Source: Planctomycetota bacterium
GTDB lineage: Bacteria; Planctomycetota; UBA11346
DNA: 5,949 nucleotides
Reading direction: 5' to 3'
Assembly (NCBI GenBank): GCA_024641365.1
Contig: JAHEDF010000265.1
Location: 1 to 5,949 of the forward strand
The notes under the pieces are model-generated. The model did not search any database. It was not told the origin of the DNA and worked only from the letters and a program-made list of their open reading frames with translations. Both the position numbers and the translations under genes were made by a program. Every line of letters begins with the position of its first letter. The stretch's first letter is position 1. Below are positions 1 through 5,256 of this stretch, one piece after another.

Positions 1-535
1 CTAACTCTTTTCCAGTCCCGCTATCGCCTTCAATTAATACATTCGCGTCACTTGATGCGACTTGTTTGATCATGGCTTTCACATGGCGTATTGCGACAGA
101 GCTGCCGACAATACGATCTAAGGCTTCGTCATAACCAAGTTCACGACGTAAGGCTTTATTTTCTCGTGTGGTTACCGCATGTCGCACAGCACTTTCAACG
201 GTGGCCTTTAAACGAGAGAGATCGACTGGTTTAGTTAAATAATTAAAGGCACCTTGTTTGATAGCCGCAACAGCGGTTTCCTCATTGCCATGTCCAGTTA
301 TTAGAATCCATGGTACGCGACCAAATTTCTCATGTGCTAATTCCATAGTGGCAAGGCCATCTAAATTCGGCAATTTTAAATCACACAAAACGGCATCGAC
401 AGCAGCCGCACTCATTTTAGCTAAACCTTCTTCGCCGCTATTCGCTTTTAAAACATTGTGGCCATCACCTTCTAAAATATCCGCATAGGTATCTCGGTTT
501 CCAATGTTGTCATCGATAATCAGTATATTTGGCAT
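1..535 (-). CDS. Sigma-54-dependent response regulator, NtrC/AtoC type (C-terminus beyond window)
   Basis: DNA-binding response regulator expected to be phosphorylated by the adjacent histidine kinase and to activate sigma-54 promoters by ATP hydrolysis. The first 178 residues are visible. The receiver domain spans about residues 1-120: acidic pair D8-D9, phospho-acceptor D52 in CDLKLPNLDG, switch T80 in LITGHG, and K102 in YLTKPVD. A charged linker follows (about 119-138). The start of an AAA+ domain follows, with IVGSS at about 142-146 and a Walker A loop EGDSGTGKEL (169-178), close to the GESGTGKE consensus of enhancer-binding proteins. The frame is open to the window edge, so the rest of the ATPase and any HTH domain are unseen. 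The start at 535 gives the standard short receiver N-terminus (MPNILIIDDN), but no strong Shine-Dalgarno precedes it. It lies 33 bp after the kinase stop, probably in the same transcript. The regulated genes are unknown. Confidence 0.93.
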   Translation of the reverse strand, partial: MPNILIIDDNIGNRDTYADILEGDGHNVLKANSGEEGLAKMSAAAVDAVLCDLKLPNLDGLATMELAHEKFGRVPWILITGHGNEETAVAAIKQGAFNYLTKPVDLSRLKATVESAVRHAVTTRENKALRRELGYDEALDRIVGSSVAIRHVKAMIKQVASSDANVLIEGDSGTGKEL

Positions 536-568
536 AAAGTGGTTCGTGTAAAAGGTGAATGATTAAAT

Positions 569-1483
569 TTATTTCGAAGACTTGCTAGGTTGTGTTGCTG
601 AGCGTGTTTTTTTGGTTCGACGCCGACGTGACCGCGTAGTTGGGGTCGTCGTTTTAGTGTCCACATTAATCGAATCATTATCAGGGCGAATTTCTGCTTC
701 GACCATTGGCAGTGGTAATTCTTTTCTGGCTTTTGCTGGTCCTAAGGTGGTTGGGAATTCAAAAGTAAAACTAACACCACGTAATGCATCACTGCTGGCG
801 GTAACTGTGCCATGATGTAATTCGACTAACCGTTTTACGATAGCGAGCCCGAGACCAGTGCCATCATCTTTGCTAGTTAAAAATGGCTGAAATAAATGTG
901 CCTCAATACGCTCATCAAATGGGGGGCCATTATTGGCAACAACGATACGCACGACATTTTTTCCACCACGAGTAACGACTAACAGCCGACGGTCATCTTT
1001 GCGTAACAGTAAGGCTTCTCGGGCATTGGTAATGACATTGAGAAAAATGGAACGCAAATGACCAATGTCAGCAGCCAATAATTGTAGATTATCATCAGGA
1101 TGAAATGATGATGTTATTGATGCTTGCTCAAATAGTTCAGTTTGTTCATCTAATAATGTACGCATGAGTTTATTAACATCGACGGCGTCTGGGTCTAAAT
1201 GTCCAGGGCGAGCAAAACTTAAAAATGACTGGACGACGTTTTGCACATTGCGGGCGCTATCAATTATGCGTTGTAAGCGTTTTTCTTCTTTTTCACGTTC
1301 GTTATTTGACAGCGATGGACTCATCTGCTTTTGCATTAATTCAGCATTTAATAAAATAATACCAATCGGATTTTTTAATTCATGAACTAAGCCGCCGGCG
1401 ATCTGGCCTAACTCGGCCAATCGATCGCGATCAGTGGGAACGGTGAAACCAAATCCCGATTTTTTATCGGCTTTGTCAGTCAT
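569..1483 (-). CDS. Soluble sensor histidine kinase, NtrB/AtoS-like
   Basis: A 304-residue cytoplasmic histidine kinase, presumably the partner of the downstream NtrC-type regulator. Visible motifs: H box LVHELKNPIG with phospho-acceptor H34; dimerisation helices to about residue 92; N box NVITNAREAL with N153; a G1-like segment ANNGPPF (183-189); F box LFQPF (197-201); G2 box DDGTGLGLAI (206-215). No membrane segment, PAS or GAF domain is present, since only about 20 residues precede the HisKA helix. Input must therefore come from a partner protein or from unrecognised surfaces. The G1 segment is NNGPP where the consensus is DxGxG, so the usual adenine-contacting Asp is Asn184. After the catalytic domain (about 245) an unusual tail of about 60 residues becomes strongly basic and Ser/Thr-rich, with RSRRRRTKK at 284-292. 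The ATG overlaps the def stop (ATGA), indicating translational coupling. Stress or nitrogen sensing would be a guess. Confidence 0.93.
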   Translation of the reverse strand: MTDKADKKSGFGFTVPTDRDRLAELGQIAGGLVHELKNPIGIILLNAELMQKQMSPSLSNNEREKEEKRLQRIIDSARNVQNVVQSFLSFARPGHLDPDAVDVNKLMRTLLDEQTELFEQASITSSFHPDDNLQLLAADIGHLRSIFLNVITNAREALLLRKDDRRLLVVTRGGKNVVRIVVANNGPPFDERIEAHLFQPFLTSKDDGTGLGLAIVKRLVELHHGTVTASSDALRGVSFTFEFPTTLGPAKARKELPLPMVEAEIRPDNDSINVDTKTTTPTTRSRRRRTKKTRSATQPSKSSK

Positions 1484-2079
1484 CTCCGTAAAATGGCTCC
1501 AGGTTTGCCAGTCGCCTTTTTAAATGCTTTTTCCATTTCTTTGAGGCGTTTGCGAATCAGTACTAATTGAGCGTCTGTTAAATGATCGACAAAAACTTTC
1601 CCTTCTAGGTGATCAAGCTCATGTTGTACAACAATTGCTAAAAAATCACCCGATTCAGCATCTAAAGAGATGCGTTGTTCTACACCCCATTCATTTTGAA
1701 AAATAAAATCAAGACGGCTTGGGCGTTCCACTTTGGCATACATCCCAGGGAAGCTAAGGCAGCCTTCTTCGTATACCGTGTGTCCAGTTGGCGATTCAAT
1801 TCGGGGATTAATCCAGATGCGACGATCGGTGTGCCCTGCTTCACGTTGCTCGGGATCTGCTACATAATCAGTAACGAAGATTCGTTTTGAAACGCCAACT
1901 TGTGGTGCGGCTAAGCCTATGCCTTTGGCATTTTCCATACAGACAAACATACGCTCGCAAAAACTGCGTAGTTCATCGTCAAAAATAGTTACTTCTTCAG
2001 CGCGTTTACGTAACACGGGATGCGGATACTGCACAACGGATAAAGTGCTTGGATAGGTTGGTGATGCGGCGGGGGTCAT
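1480..2079 (-). CDS. def: Peptide deformylase
   Basis: Metal-dependent enzyme that removes the formyl group from the N-terminal formyl-Met of nascent proteins at the ribosome. All three family motifs are present in the 199-residue product: motif 1 GIGLAAPQ (53-60), motif 2 EGCLS (105-109) with metal ligand C107, and motif 3 QHELDH (152-157) with ligands H153 and H157 and catalytic E154. It should therefore be active. The start at 2079 leaves about 10 residues before the usual beginning of the fold (SVVQYPHPVLRKRA). The frame stays open to an ATG at 2229, but that would add 50 non-homologous residues and overlap the divergent gene at 2191, so the shorter start is preferred; no clear Shine-Dalgarno decides it. 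The C-terminus is slightly extended and basic. The stop overlaps the kinase start by 4 bp. In many bacteria def is next to fmt; that neighbour is not present here. Confidence 0.96.
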   Translation of the reverse strand: MTPAASPTYPSTLSVVQYPHPVLRKRAEEVTIFDDELRSFCERMFVCMENAKGIGLAAPQVGVSKRIFVTDYVADPEQREAGHTDRRIWINPRIESPTGHTVYEEGCLSFPGMYAKVERPSRLDFIFQNEWGVEQRISLDAESGDFLAIVVQHELDHLEGKVFVDHLTDAQLVLIRKRLKEMEKAFKKATGKPGAILRR

Positions 2080-2190
2080 GACTGTCGTGGAAGGGCTTGA
2101 GATGTGGGGCAGAACCTTATGCTGCGCCGACCTAGTCGCAAGACGTCCTGAGTCTTTTCGACACAATTTTAGATCACAAGGGCTTAACCG
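2080..2190. promoter_or_regulatory. Divergent intergenic region between def and the TPR gene
   Basis: This 111-bp spacer separates two divergent start codons, so it should hold promoters for both the def-kinase-regulator operon and the TPR gene. I could not find a convincing -35/-10 pair on either strand. Visible structure is limited to AAGGG at 2178-2182, a well-spaced Shine-Dalgarno for the plus-strand gene (8 nt from ATG), a short dyad CGAC-CTA-GTCG at 2128-2138, and a dyad AAGAC/GTCTT at 2140-2144 and 2152-2156. Promoter function is inferred from gene orientation only. Confidence 0.5.
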
Positions 2191-3558
2191 ATGGTTGATA
2201 TCAGTAAGCATCTCGCACGCATGCAGCAAGCGATTGATCGCCGTAACTGGCCACTTGCGCTAGAGATAGGCGAAGAATGTATGGATGTCGCTCCAGCCGA
2301 AGTTGAACTATATCGTCTGTATTGTGATGCGGCAAAGCGAAAAGCTAAAGAAAGCGATAAGAAAAGCCTTTTTGGAACCATGGGCATATCGTTTAGTAAA
2401 GATCCATTAAAATTATTAATTGGGGCAATGAAAAAAGTCGCATCGAATCCTGATGCAAAAAATCTCACCGCAGCCGGAGATGCTGCGCGTAATGTGTATA
2501 AATCTGGTACCAAGGCGATGATTGAGCCAGCCATTTATTTATATGAAGAAATGGTAGCGACTGGTTTATTTAACGCCGATGTATTATGGAATTTATCGCA
2601 TCTTTATTTTGAACGCTTTCAGGACAAAAAAGATTTACCTAGTTTAGACTTGGCATTGAAAACCCTGGCAAAACTCGAAGTGGCAATGCCGAGCCATCCA
2701 GAAGCAGGACGGACCTTAAAAAATTGGGATGCGCGCAAATCAATGGAGATGCGTAATGCTAAGGGAAGTGGTGATGATTATCGCTCACAATTGTCGAGTA
2801 CAGATAAGGCGCATCGTGCTGAAGTTATGAATAAAATGGTGCGTACGGCCGAGGATGCTCGTGAAGTATTAAAATACGTCGATGAGGATTTAGAGGAATC
2901 GCCAGAGAAAAAAGATACGTGGATGAAGAAGGCCGAAACGCATCGTCGTTTGGCAGAATTAGCAAATGATGCGAAGGAATTTGTGAATGCCCGTGAAGCG
3001 CTCGAAAAAGCACAAGCGATCGACAGTTTCGACTTTAGCATCGTTATTAAATTAGGCGATGTTATTATTGATGAACACAAAAATTATATTCGTTCGCTCG
3101 AGGCTGGCGGCCATGACTCGACTGAAGCAAAACAAAACTTGTTACAAATTGAAGTCGATGAATACAAAAAACGTGCTGAGCGCCAACCAACGGAAATGAG
3201 CCATAAATATAACTTGGGCGTCCGACTTTATAAACTTGGTAAGATTGAAGCTGCAGCCAGTGAGTTCCAGCGCACCGTTGCAGATCCTCGTTATCGCCTT
3301 CGAAGTTACAAATTCCTCGGCTCCTGCTTTGGTAAGAAGAATATGCTCGACCTAGCGGTCAAAAACTACACGGCTTTCTTGGATAATACCGAAGACCCAA
3401 TGTCTGAGGAAGCTAAGGAGGTCCGTTACCTACGGGCGCGTCAGTTCGAATCGGCGGATAGGAAGCAGGAAGCCATGAATGACTTCTCATCATTGGTGGA
3501 AATGGACCTCGCATATAAGGACTGCGCAGCGCGACTTGAAAAATTGCGCGGAGCGTAA
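2191..3558 (+). CDS. TPR-like repeat protein of unknown function
   Basis: A 455-residue, highly charged, almost entirely helical protein with no signal peptide or membrane segment, so probably cytoplasmic. Helix pairs with TPR-like spacing are visible near residues 10-35 (AIDRRNWPLALEIGEECMDV), 132-165, 247-280 (LAELANDAKEFVNAREALEK), 336-365 (YNLGVRLYKLGKIEAAASEF), 370-400 and 405-440 (ARQFESADRKQEAMNDFSSL). The later ones match the TPR pattern best. Between them lie a conserved-looking segment GTMGISFSKDPLKLL (62-76) and a charged, probably coiled stretch (about 185-245). TPR arrays are protein-binding scaffolds; no catalytic motif is seen, and I do not recognise a named orthologue. Start choice is supported by AAGGG 8 nt upstream. 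It lies divergent to def and 81 bp before rpsT, so a role near translation or ribosome assembly is possible by context only. I vaguely associate this architecture with Planctomycetota proteins, which is unverified. Confidence 0.85.
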   Translation: MVDISKHLARMQQAIDRRNWPLALEIGEECMDVAPAEVELYRLYCDAAKRKAKESDKKSLFGTMGISFSKDPLKLLIGAMKKVASNPDAKNLTAAGDAARNVYKSGTKAMIEPAIYLYEEMVATGLFNADVLWNLSHLYFERFQDKKDLPSLDLALKTLAKLEVAMPSHPEAGRTLKNWDARKSMEMRNAKGSGDDYRSQLSSTDKAHRAEVMNKMVRTAEDAREVLKYVDEDLEESPEKKDTWMKKAETHRRLAELANDAKEFVNAREALEKAQAIDSFDFSIVIKLGDVIIDEHKNYIRSLEAGGHDSTEAKQNLLQIEVDEYKKRAERQPTEMSHKYNLGVRLYKLGKIEAAASEFQRTVADPRYRLRSYKFLGSCFGKKNMLDLAVKNYTAFLDNTEDPMSEEAKEVRYLRARQFESADRKQEAMNDFSSLVEMDLAYKDCAARLEKLRGA

Positions 3559-3639
3559 TACTGCGCCGCCCTTGTAACCAAGGCAGCATCACCACATCCG
3601 GTTGATCCGGCCAAATCCCGTTGAACGGAATAGAAAAAA
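3559..3639 (+). promoter_or_regulatory. rpsT leader/spacer
   Basis: The 81 bp between the TPR gene and rpsT show only weak structure. There is a 5-bp hairpin CCTTG-TAAC-CAAGG at 3570-3583 without a T tract, a tandem ATCCGG at 3596-3601 and 3605-3610, and a small dyad CCGTT-G-AACGG at 3618-3628 just before the start region. The only Shine-Dalgarno-like bases are GGA at 3627-3629, 10 nt from the rpsT ATG and partly inside that dyad. No clear promoter or terminator is visible, so rpsT may be read through from upstream or use an unrecognised promoter. Confidence 0.35.
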
Positions 3640-3915
3640 ATGGCTCATAACAACAGTGCTCGCAAGCGCATGCGTCAAAACGAAGCGCGTCGTCTGCGTA
3701 ATAAATCACGCCTCAGCGAGCTCAAAACCATCCGCAAGCACTTGTTGCGTGCATTGCATGACAAGGAACAAGCTAAGGCTGAAGAGCTTTACAAAGACCT
3801 GTCCAAGCACCTCGACCAAGCTGCGGCTAAGAACACCATTCATAAGAACAGCGCTGCTCGCTCAAAAGCACGCGTTGCTTTAAAGATTCAAGCTGCCAAA
3901 GCAGCCGCCAAGTAA
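3640..3915 (+). CDS. rpsT: 30S ribosomal protein bS20
   Basis: Primary-binding protein of the small subunit that contacts 16S rRNA helices at the base of the body. The 91-residue product has the normal family length and the diagnostic N-terminus MAHNNSARKRMRQNEARRLR. It continues with the expected lysine/arginine-rich three-helix bundle (SELKTIRKHLLRAL, then IHKNSAARSKARVALKIQAA) and an Ala/Lys C-terminus. The start is fixed by the conserved MAH; its Shine-Dalgarno is weak (GGA at 3627-3629, then an A-rich run). Codons favour C at the third position, as expected of a highly expressed gene. It lies 164 bp before rpsF with a terminator-like hairpin between, so it is probably a separate unit from the rpsF operon or joined to it only by read-through. 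In E. coli bS20 represses its own translation; whether that applies here is not shown. Confidence 0.96.
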   Translation: MAHNNSARKRMRQNEARRLRNKSRLSELKTIRKHLLRALHDKEQAKAEELYKDLSKHLDQAAAKNTIHKNSAARSKARVALKIQAAKAAAK

Positions 3916-3941
3916 GCCCTCGCTTCAGGCGCTCAGTTTCA

Positions 3942-3986
3942 GCGGCCCTCTTTACGGAACGAGGCCGCCACTTTCTTTGACTTTTT
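3942..3986 (+). terminator. Terminator-like hairpin after rpsT
   Basis: GCGGCC-C-TC at 3942-3950 pairs with GAGGCCGC at 3961-3968, making 8 base pairs with one bulged C and a 10-nt loop. It is followed by a T-rich but interrupted tract (11 T in 3971-3986, ending TTTTT). Position between rpsT and rpsF fits rho-independent termination of rpsT, or attenuation ahead of rpsF. The interrupted T tract makes termination likely to be partial. The CCG at 3965-3967 is the only CCG in the spacer, so this hairpin could alternatively be the S6:S18-type regulatory motif, which is known to contain a CCG box. Confidence 0.55.
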
Positions 3987-4004
3987 AGCGGACATGTTGT
4001 CTGC

Positions 4005-4034
4005 AGACGTTCAGGGCCACGTCTCCACGGCCCT
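4005..4034 (+). promoter_or_regulatory. Candidate H-type pseudoknot in the rpsF leader
   Basis: Two perfect 6-bp complementary pairs interleave. AGACGT (4005-4010) pairs with ACGTCT (4019-4024), and AGGGCC (4013-4018) in its loop pairs with GGCCCT (4029-4034). The connecting loops are 2, 0 and 4 nt, which matches a compact H-type pseudoknot with coaxial stems. Either stem could also form alone as a simple hairpin. A perfect palindrome GTCTGCAGAC (3999-4008) competes with the first stem. Leader pseudoknots are known regulators of other r-protein mRNAs (S15, S4/alpha operon); function here is inferred. Confidence 0.5.
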
Positions 4035-4056
4035 CCATCGCCTTATAAGTCGATGG
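4035..4056. promoter_or_regulatory. 22-bp near-perfect palindrome with TATAAG core, upstream of rpsF
   Basis: CCATCG (4035-4040) and CGATGG (4051-4056) flank a symmetric CTTATAAG centre (4042-4049), so 20 of 22 positions are symmetric; only 4041 and 4050 break the dyad. As RNA it would form a hairpin abutting the pseudoknot and ending 10 nt before the Shine-Dalgarno. As DNA, TATAAG (4044-4049) resembles a -10 box, although no good -35 sits 16-18 bp upstream. The dyad could then be an operator over the promoter. The sequence alone does not decide between these readings. Confidence 0.45.
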
Positions 4057-4066
4057 TCCACGAACC

Positions 4067-4071
4067 AGGAG
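4067..4071 (+). promoter_or_regulatory. Shine-Dalgarno that decides the rpsF start
   Basis: AGGAG lies 8 nt before ATG 4080 but only 2 nt before the in-frame ATG 4074, and downstream of the in-frame ATG 4053. It therefore selects 4080 as the start of rpsF. Confidence 0.75.
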
Positions 4072-4079
4072 TAATGACT

Positions 4080-4469
4080 ATGGCAGTCTCTACTTACGAG
4101 ACCACCATCCTTGTGCGCGCCGGTGCGGCCCGCACTGACTACGAAGGCACCTTAGCCGCCGTACGTCAAACCTTTGAATCAGAAGGCGCGACCTTCCTTG
4201 AAATAGACAAATGGGACGAACGCAGATTAGCGTATCCCATCAACGGCGAAACCAGTGCCGTTTATTTCAATGCCTATTTTACGGCTGATCCAAGTGCGAT
4301 CGAAAAAATTGAGCGTCGTGCAAAATTAGGCGATACTATTTTGCGCCAATTAATTGTCGCTCGTCCAAATAAAGATCTTGAAAAAATTAAAGCGCAACGT
4401 GCAAAAGCTGCTGCTGCTGCATTAGCGGCTGCCGAAACTGCTGAATCTGCAGTTGTTAGCGAGGCCTAA
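4080..4469 (+). CDS. rpsF: 30S ribosomal protein bS6
   Basis: Small-subunit platform protein that binds 16S rRNA as a heterodimer with bS18, encoded two genes downstream. The 129-residue product shows the ferredoxin-like bS6 pattern: YETTILVRAG first strand, helix to about residue 37, WDERRLAYPING (45-56, equivalent to the W-G-RRLAYPI signature), SAVYFNAYF strand, and the RRAKLGDTILRQLIVAR second helix and strand. After about residue 100 comes an Ala/Lys/Glu-rich tail (EKIKAQRAKAAAAALAAAET) longer than the E. coli core. Two in-frame ATGs upstream (4053, 4074) are rejected because the Shine-Dalgarno is correctly spaced only for 4080. First gene of the classic rpsF-ssb-rpsR-rplI operon, and ssb follows after 2 bp. 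The structured leader suggests feedback control by S6 or S6:S18, which is known in other bacteria but inferred here. GC drops sharply in the middle of the gene (near 4210). Confidence 0.96.
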   Translation: MAVSTYETTILVRAGAARTDYEGTLAAVRQTFESEGATFLEIDKWDERRLAYPINGETSAVYFNAYFTADPSAIEKIERRAKLGDTILRQLIVARPNKDLEKIKAQRAKAAAAALAAAETAESAVVSEA

Positions 4470-4471
4470 TC

Positions 4472-4924
4472 ATGGCTGTTGCGATCAACCGCGTGCTTTT
4501 GGGTGGTAATCTCACCCGTGATCCGCAGGTGCGCTTTTTTGCTAATGAACGTGCAGTTGCTGACTTTGGTTTAGCAATTAATCGCCGTTTCAAAGGCAGC
4601 GATGGCCAAATGAAAGATGAAGTAACATTCATCGACGTTGAAGCCTGGGGACGTACTGCAGAATTGGTTGGACAATATCTAACTAAAGGTCGTGCGTGTT
4701 TCGTCGAAGGACGATTAAAGCTCGATTCGTGGGAAGATAAAGAAGGCCAAAAGCGTTCAAAATTAAAAGTAATTGCTGATAGCGTCCAATTTTTGGATGG
4801 CGGCAATCGCGGTGATCGTGGACCTGCTGGTGAAGTCAGTGATGGCGAATCCAGTGAAGGACCTGTTGCTAAGCCAAGTCGGCCTGCGCCGGCAGCGGCT
4901 AGCGACGATGAACCGCCATTTTAA
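4472..4924 (+). CDS. ssb: Single-stranded DNA-binding protein
   Basis: Binds single-stranded DNA during replication, recombination and repair, and recruits partner proteins through its C-terminal tip. The 150 residues comprise an OB fold at about 3-110 with family hallmarks NRVLLGGNLTRDPQVRF (6-22), VADFGLAINRRF (29-40), FIDVEAWGRTAE (53-64) and GRLKLDSWEDKEGQ (80-93). A Gly/Ser/Pro/Ala-rich disordered linker follows, then the acidic tip DDEPPF, matching the DDxPF consensus that docks partner proteins. GAGG at 4461-4464, inside the end of rpsF, lies 7 nt from the ATG, so translation is probably coupled to rpsF. Placement between rpsF and rpsR is typical of bacteria. The length is slightly shorter than E. 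coli SSB, with the missing part in the linker. Confidence 0.97.
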   Translation: MAVAINRVLLGGNLTRDPQVRFFANERAVADFGLAINRRFKGSDGQMKDEVTFIDVEAWGRTAELVGQYLTKGRACFVEGRLKLDSWEDKEGQKRSKLKVIADSVQFLDGGNRGDRGPAGEVSDGESSEGPVAKPSRPAPAAASDDEPPF

Positions 4925-4968
4925 TCATTTAATTTAATCAATTAATAAACCTACGAAGAAAGAAACCT
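4925..4968 (+). other. AT-rich ssb-rpsR spacer with direct repeat
   Basis: This 44-bp spacer is the longest gap within the rpsF operon and is much more AT-rich than its surroundings. An 8-bp direct repeat TTTAATCA occurs at 4920-4927 and 4933-4940 (13-bp period), followed by ATTAATAAA. The purine-rich GAAGAAAG (4955-4962) is a weak Shine-Dalgarno for rpsR, 6 nt from the ATG. No hairpin terminator is seen; an internal promoter or an A/U-rich translation enhancer is possible but unproven. Confidence 0.4.
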
Positions 4969-5244
4969 ATGACCCCCACCGCGACCCGCGGAAAATTTGG
5001 CGATAAAAAGCGTAAAAAAACACGCGCCAAACGTACCGAAGCTCCAAAGTTTTGTCGTTTTGAAAAAGATGGTGTATTTGAAGTCGATTATCGTGACATT
5101 AATTTACTTGGCCGCTATGTATCGGCTCAAGGCAAAATTACCTCACGTAAACGCAATGGCTGCACTGCCTTTTATCAACGTCAATTAAATCTGGCTGTGA
5201 AGCGTGCGCGCTTCCTCGCCCTGTTGCCCTACGTGGGCGAGTAA
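4969..5244 (+). CDS. rpsR: 30S ribosomal protein bS18
   Basis: Small-subunit platform protein that pairs with bS6 on 16S rRNA. The 91-residue product has a basic, disordered N-terminus (KKRKKTRAKR, 13-22), then FCRFEKDG (28-35), VDYRDINLLGRYVSAQGKI (39-57) and the C-terminal helix NLAVKRARFLALLPYVGE, a near-diagnostic bS18 ending. Only one Cys (C29) is present where zinc-type bS18 has CxxC, so this is a zinc-free form; C65 is isolated. The segment GCTAFYQRQL (64-73) aligns with the usual GTSAKHQRQL, with aromatic Phe-Tyr in place of the common Lys-His. The Shine-Dalgarno is weak and the N-terminal start is less constrained than the rest; an alternative later start is unlikely because it would remove the basic tail. 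Fourth product of the S6 operon, after rpsF and ssb. Confidence 0.95.
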   Translation: MTPTATRGKFGDKKRKKTRAKRTEAPKFCRFEKDGVFEVDYRDINLLGRYVSAQGKITSRKRNGCTAFYQRQLNLAVKRARFLALLPYVGE

Positions 5245-5256
5245 AGGAGCTCCCAG

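Noticed and set aside
258..488. Plus-strand open frame over the response regulator
   Set aside because: It is opposite the conserved receiver domain and has no ribosome binding site or domain match.
2128..2138. Dyad CGAC-CTA-GTCG as an operator in the divergent spacer
   Set aside because: Only 4-bp arms with a 3-bp centre, expected by chance at this length; kept only as a note in the spacer entry.
2080..2229. Longer def reading frame starting at 2229
   Set aside because: It adds 50 residues without peptide deformylase similarity and would overlap the divergent TPR gene and the expected promoter region. The ATG at 2079 gives normal family length.
2184..2534. Minus-strand 116-codon open frame over the start of the TPR gene
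   Set aside because: Antisense shadow of the TPR coding sequence, without a recognisable protein family.
3602..3883. Alternative-frame open frame over rpsT
   Set aside because: Covers the clearly conserved bS20 gene in another frame and has no recognisable features.
3977..3982. TTGACT as a -35 element for rpsF
   Set aside because: The hexamer 17 bp downstream is TCTGCA, not -10-like, and TATAAG at 4044 is far too distant to pair with it.
4053..4079. Upstream in-frame starts for rpsF at 4053 and 4074
   Set aside because: AGGAG at 4067-4071 is downstream of 4053 and only 2 nt from 4074; only ATG 4080 has proper 8-nt spacing, and MAVSTYET is a normal bS6 beginning.
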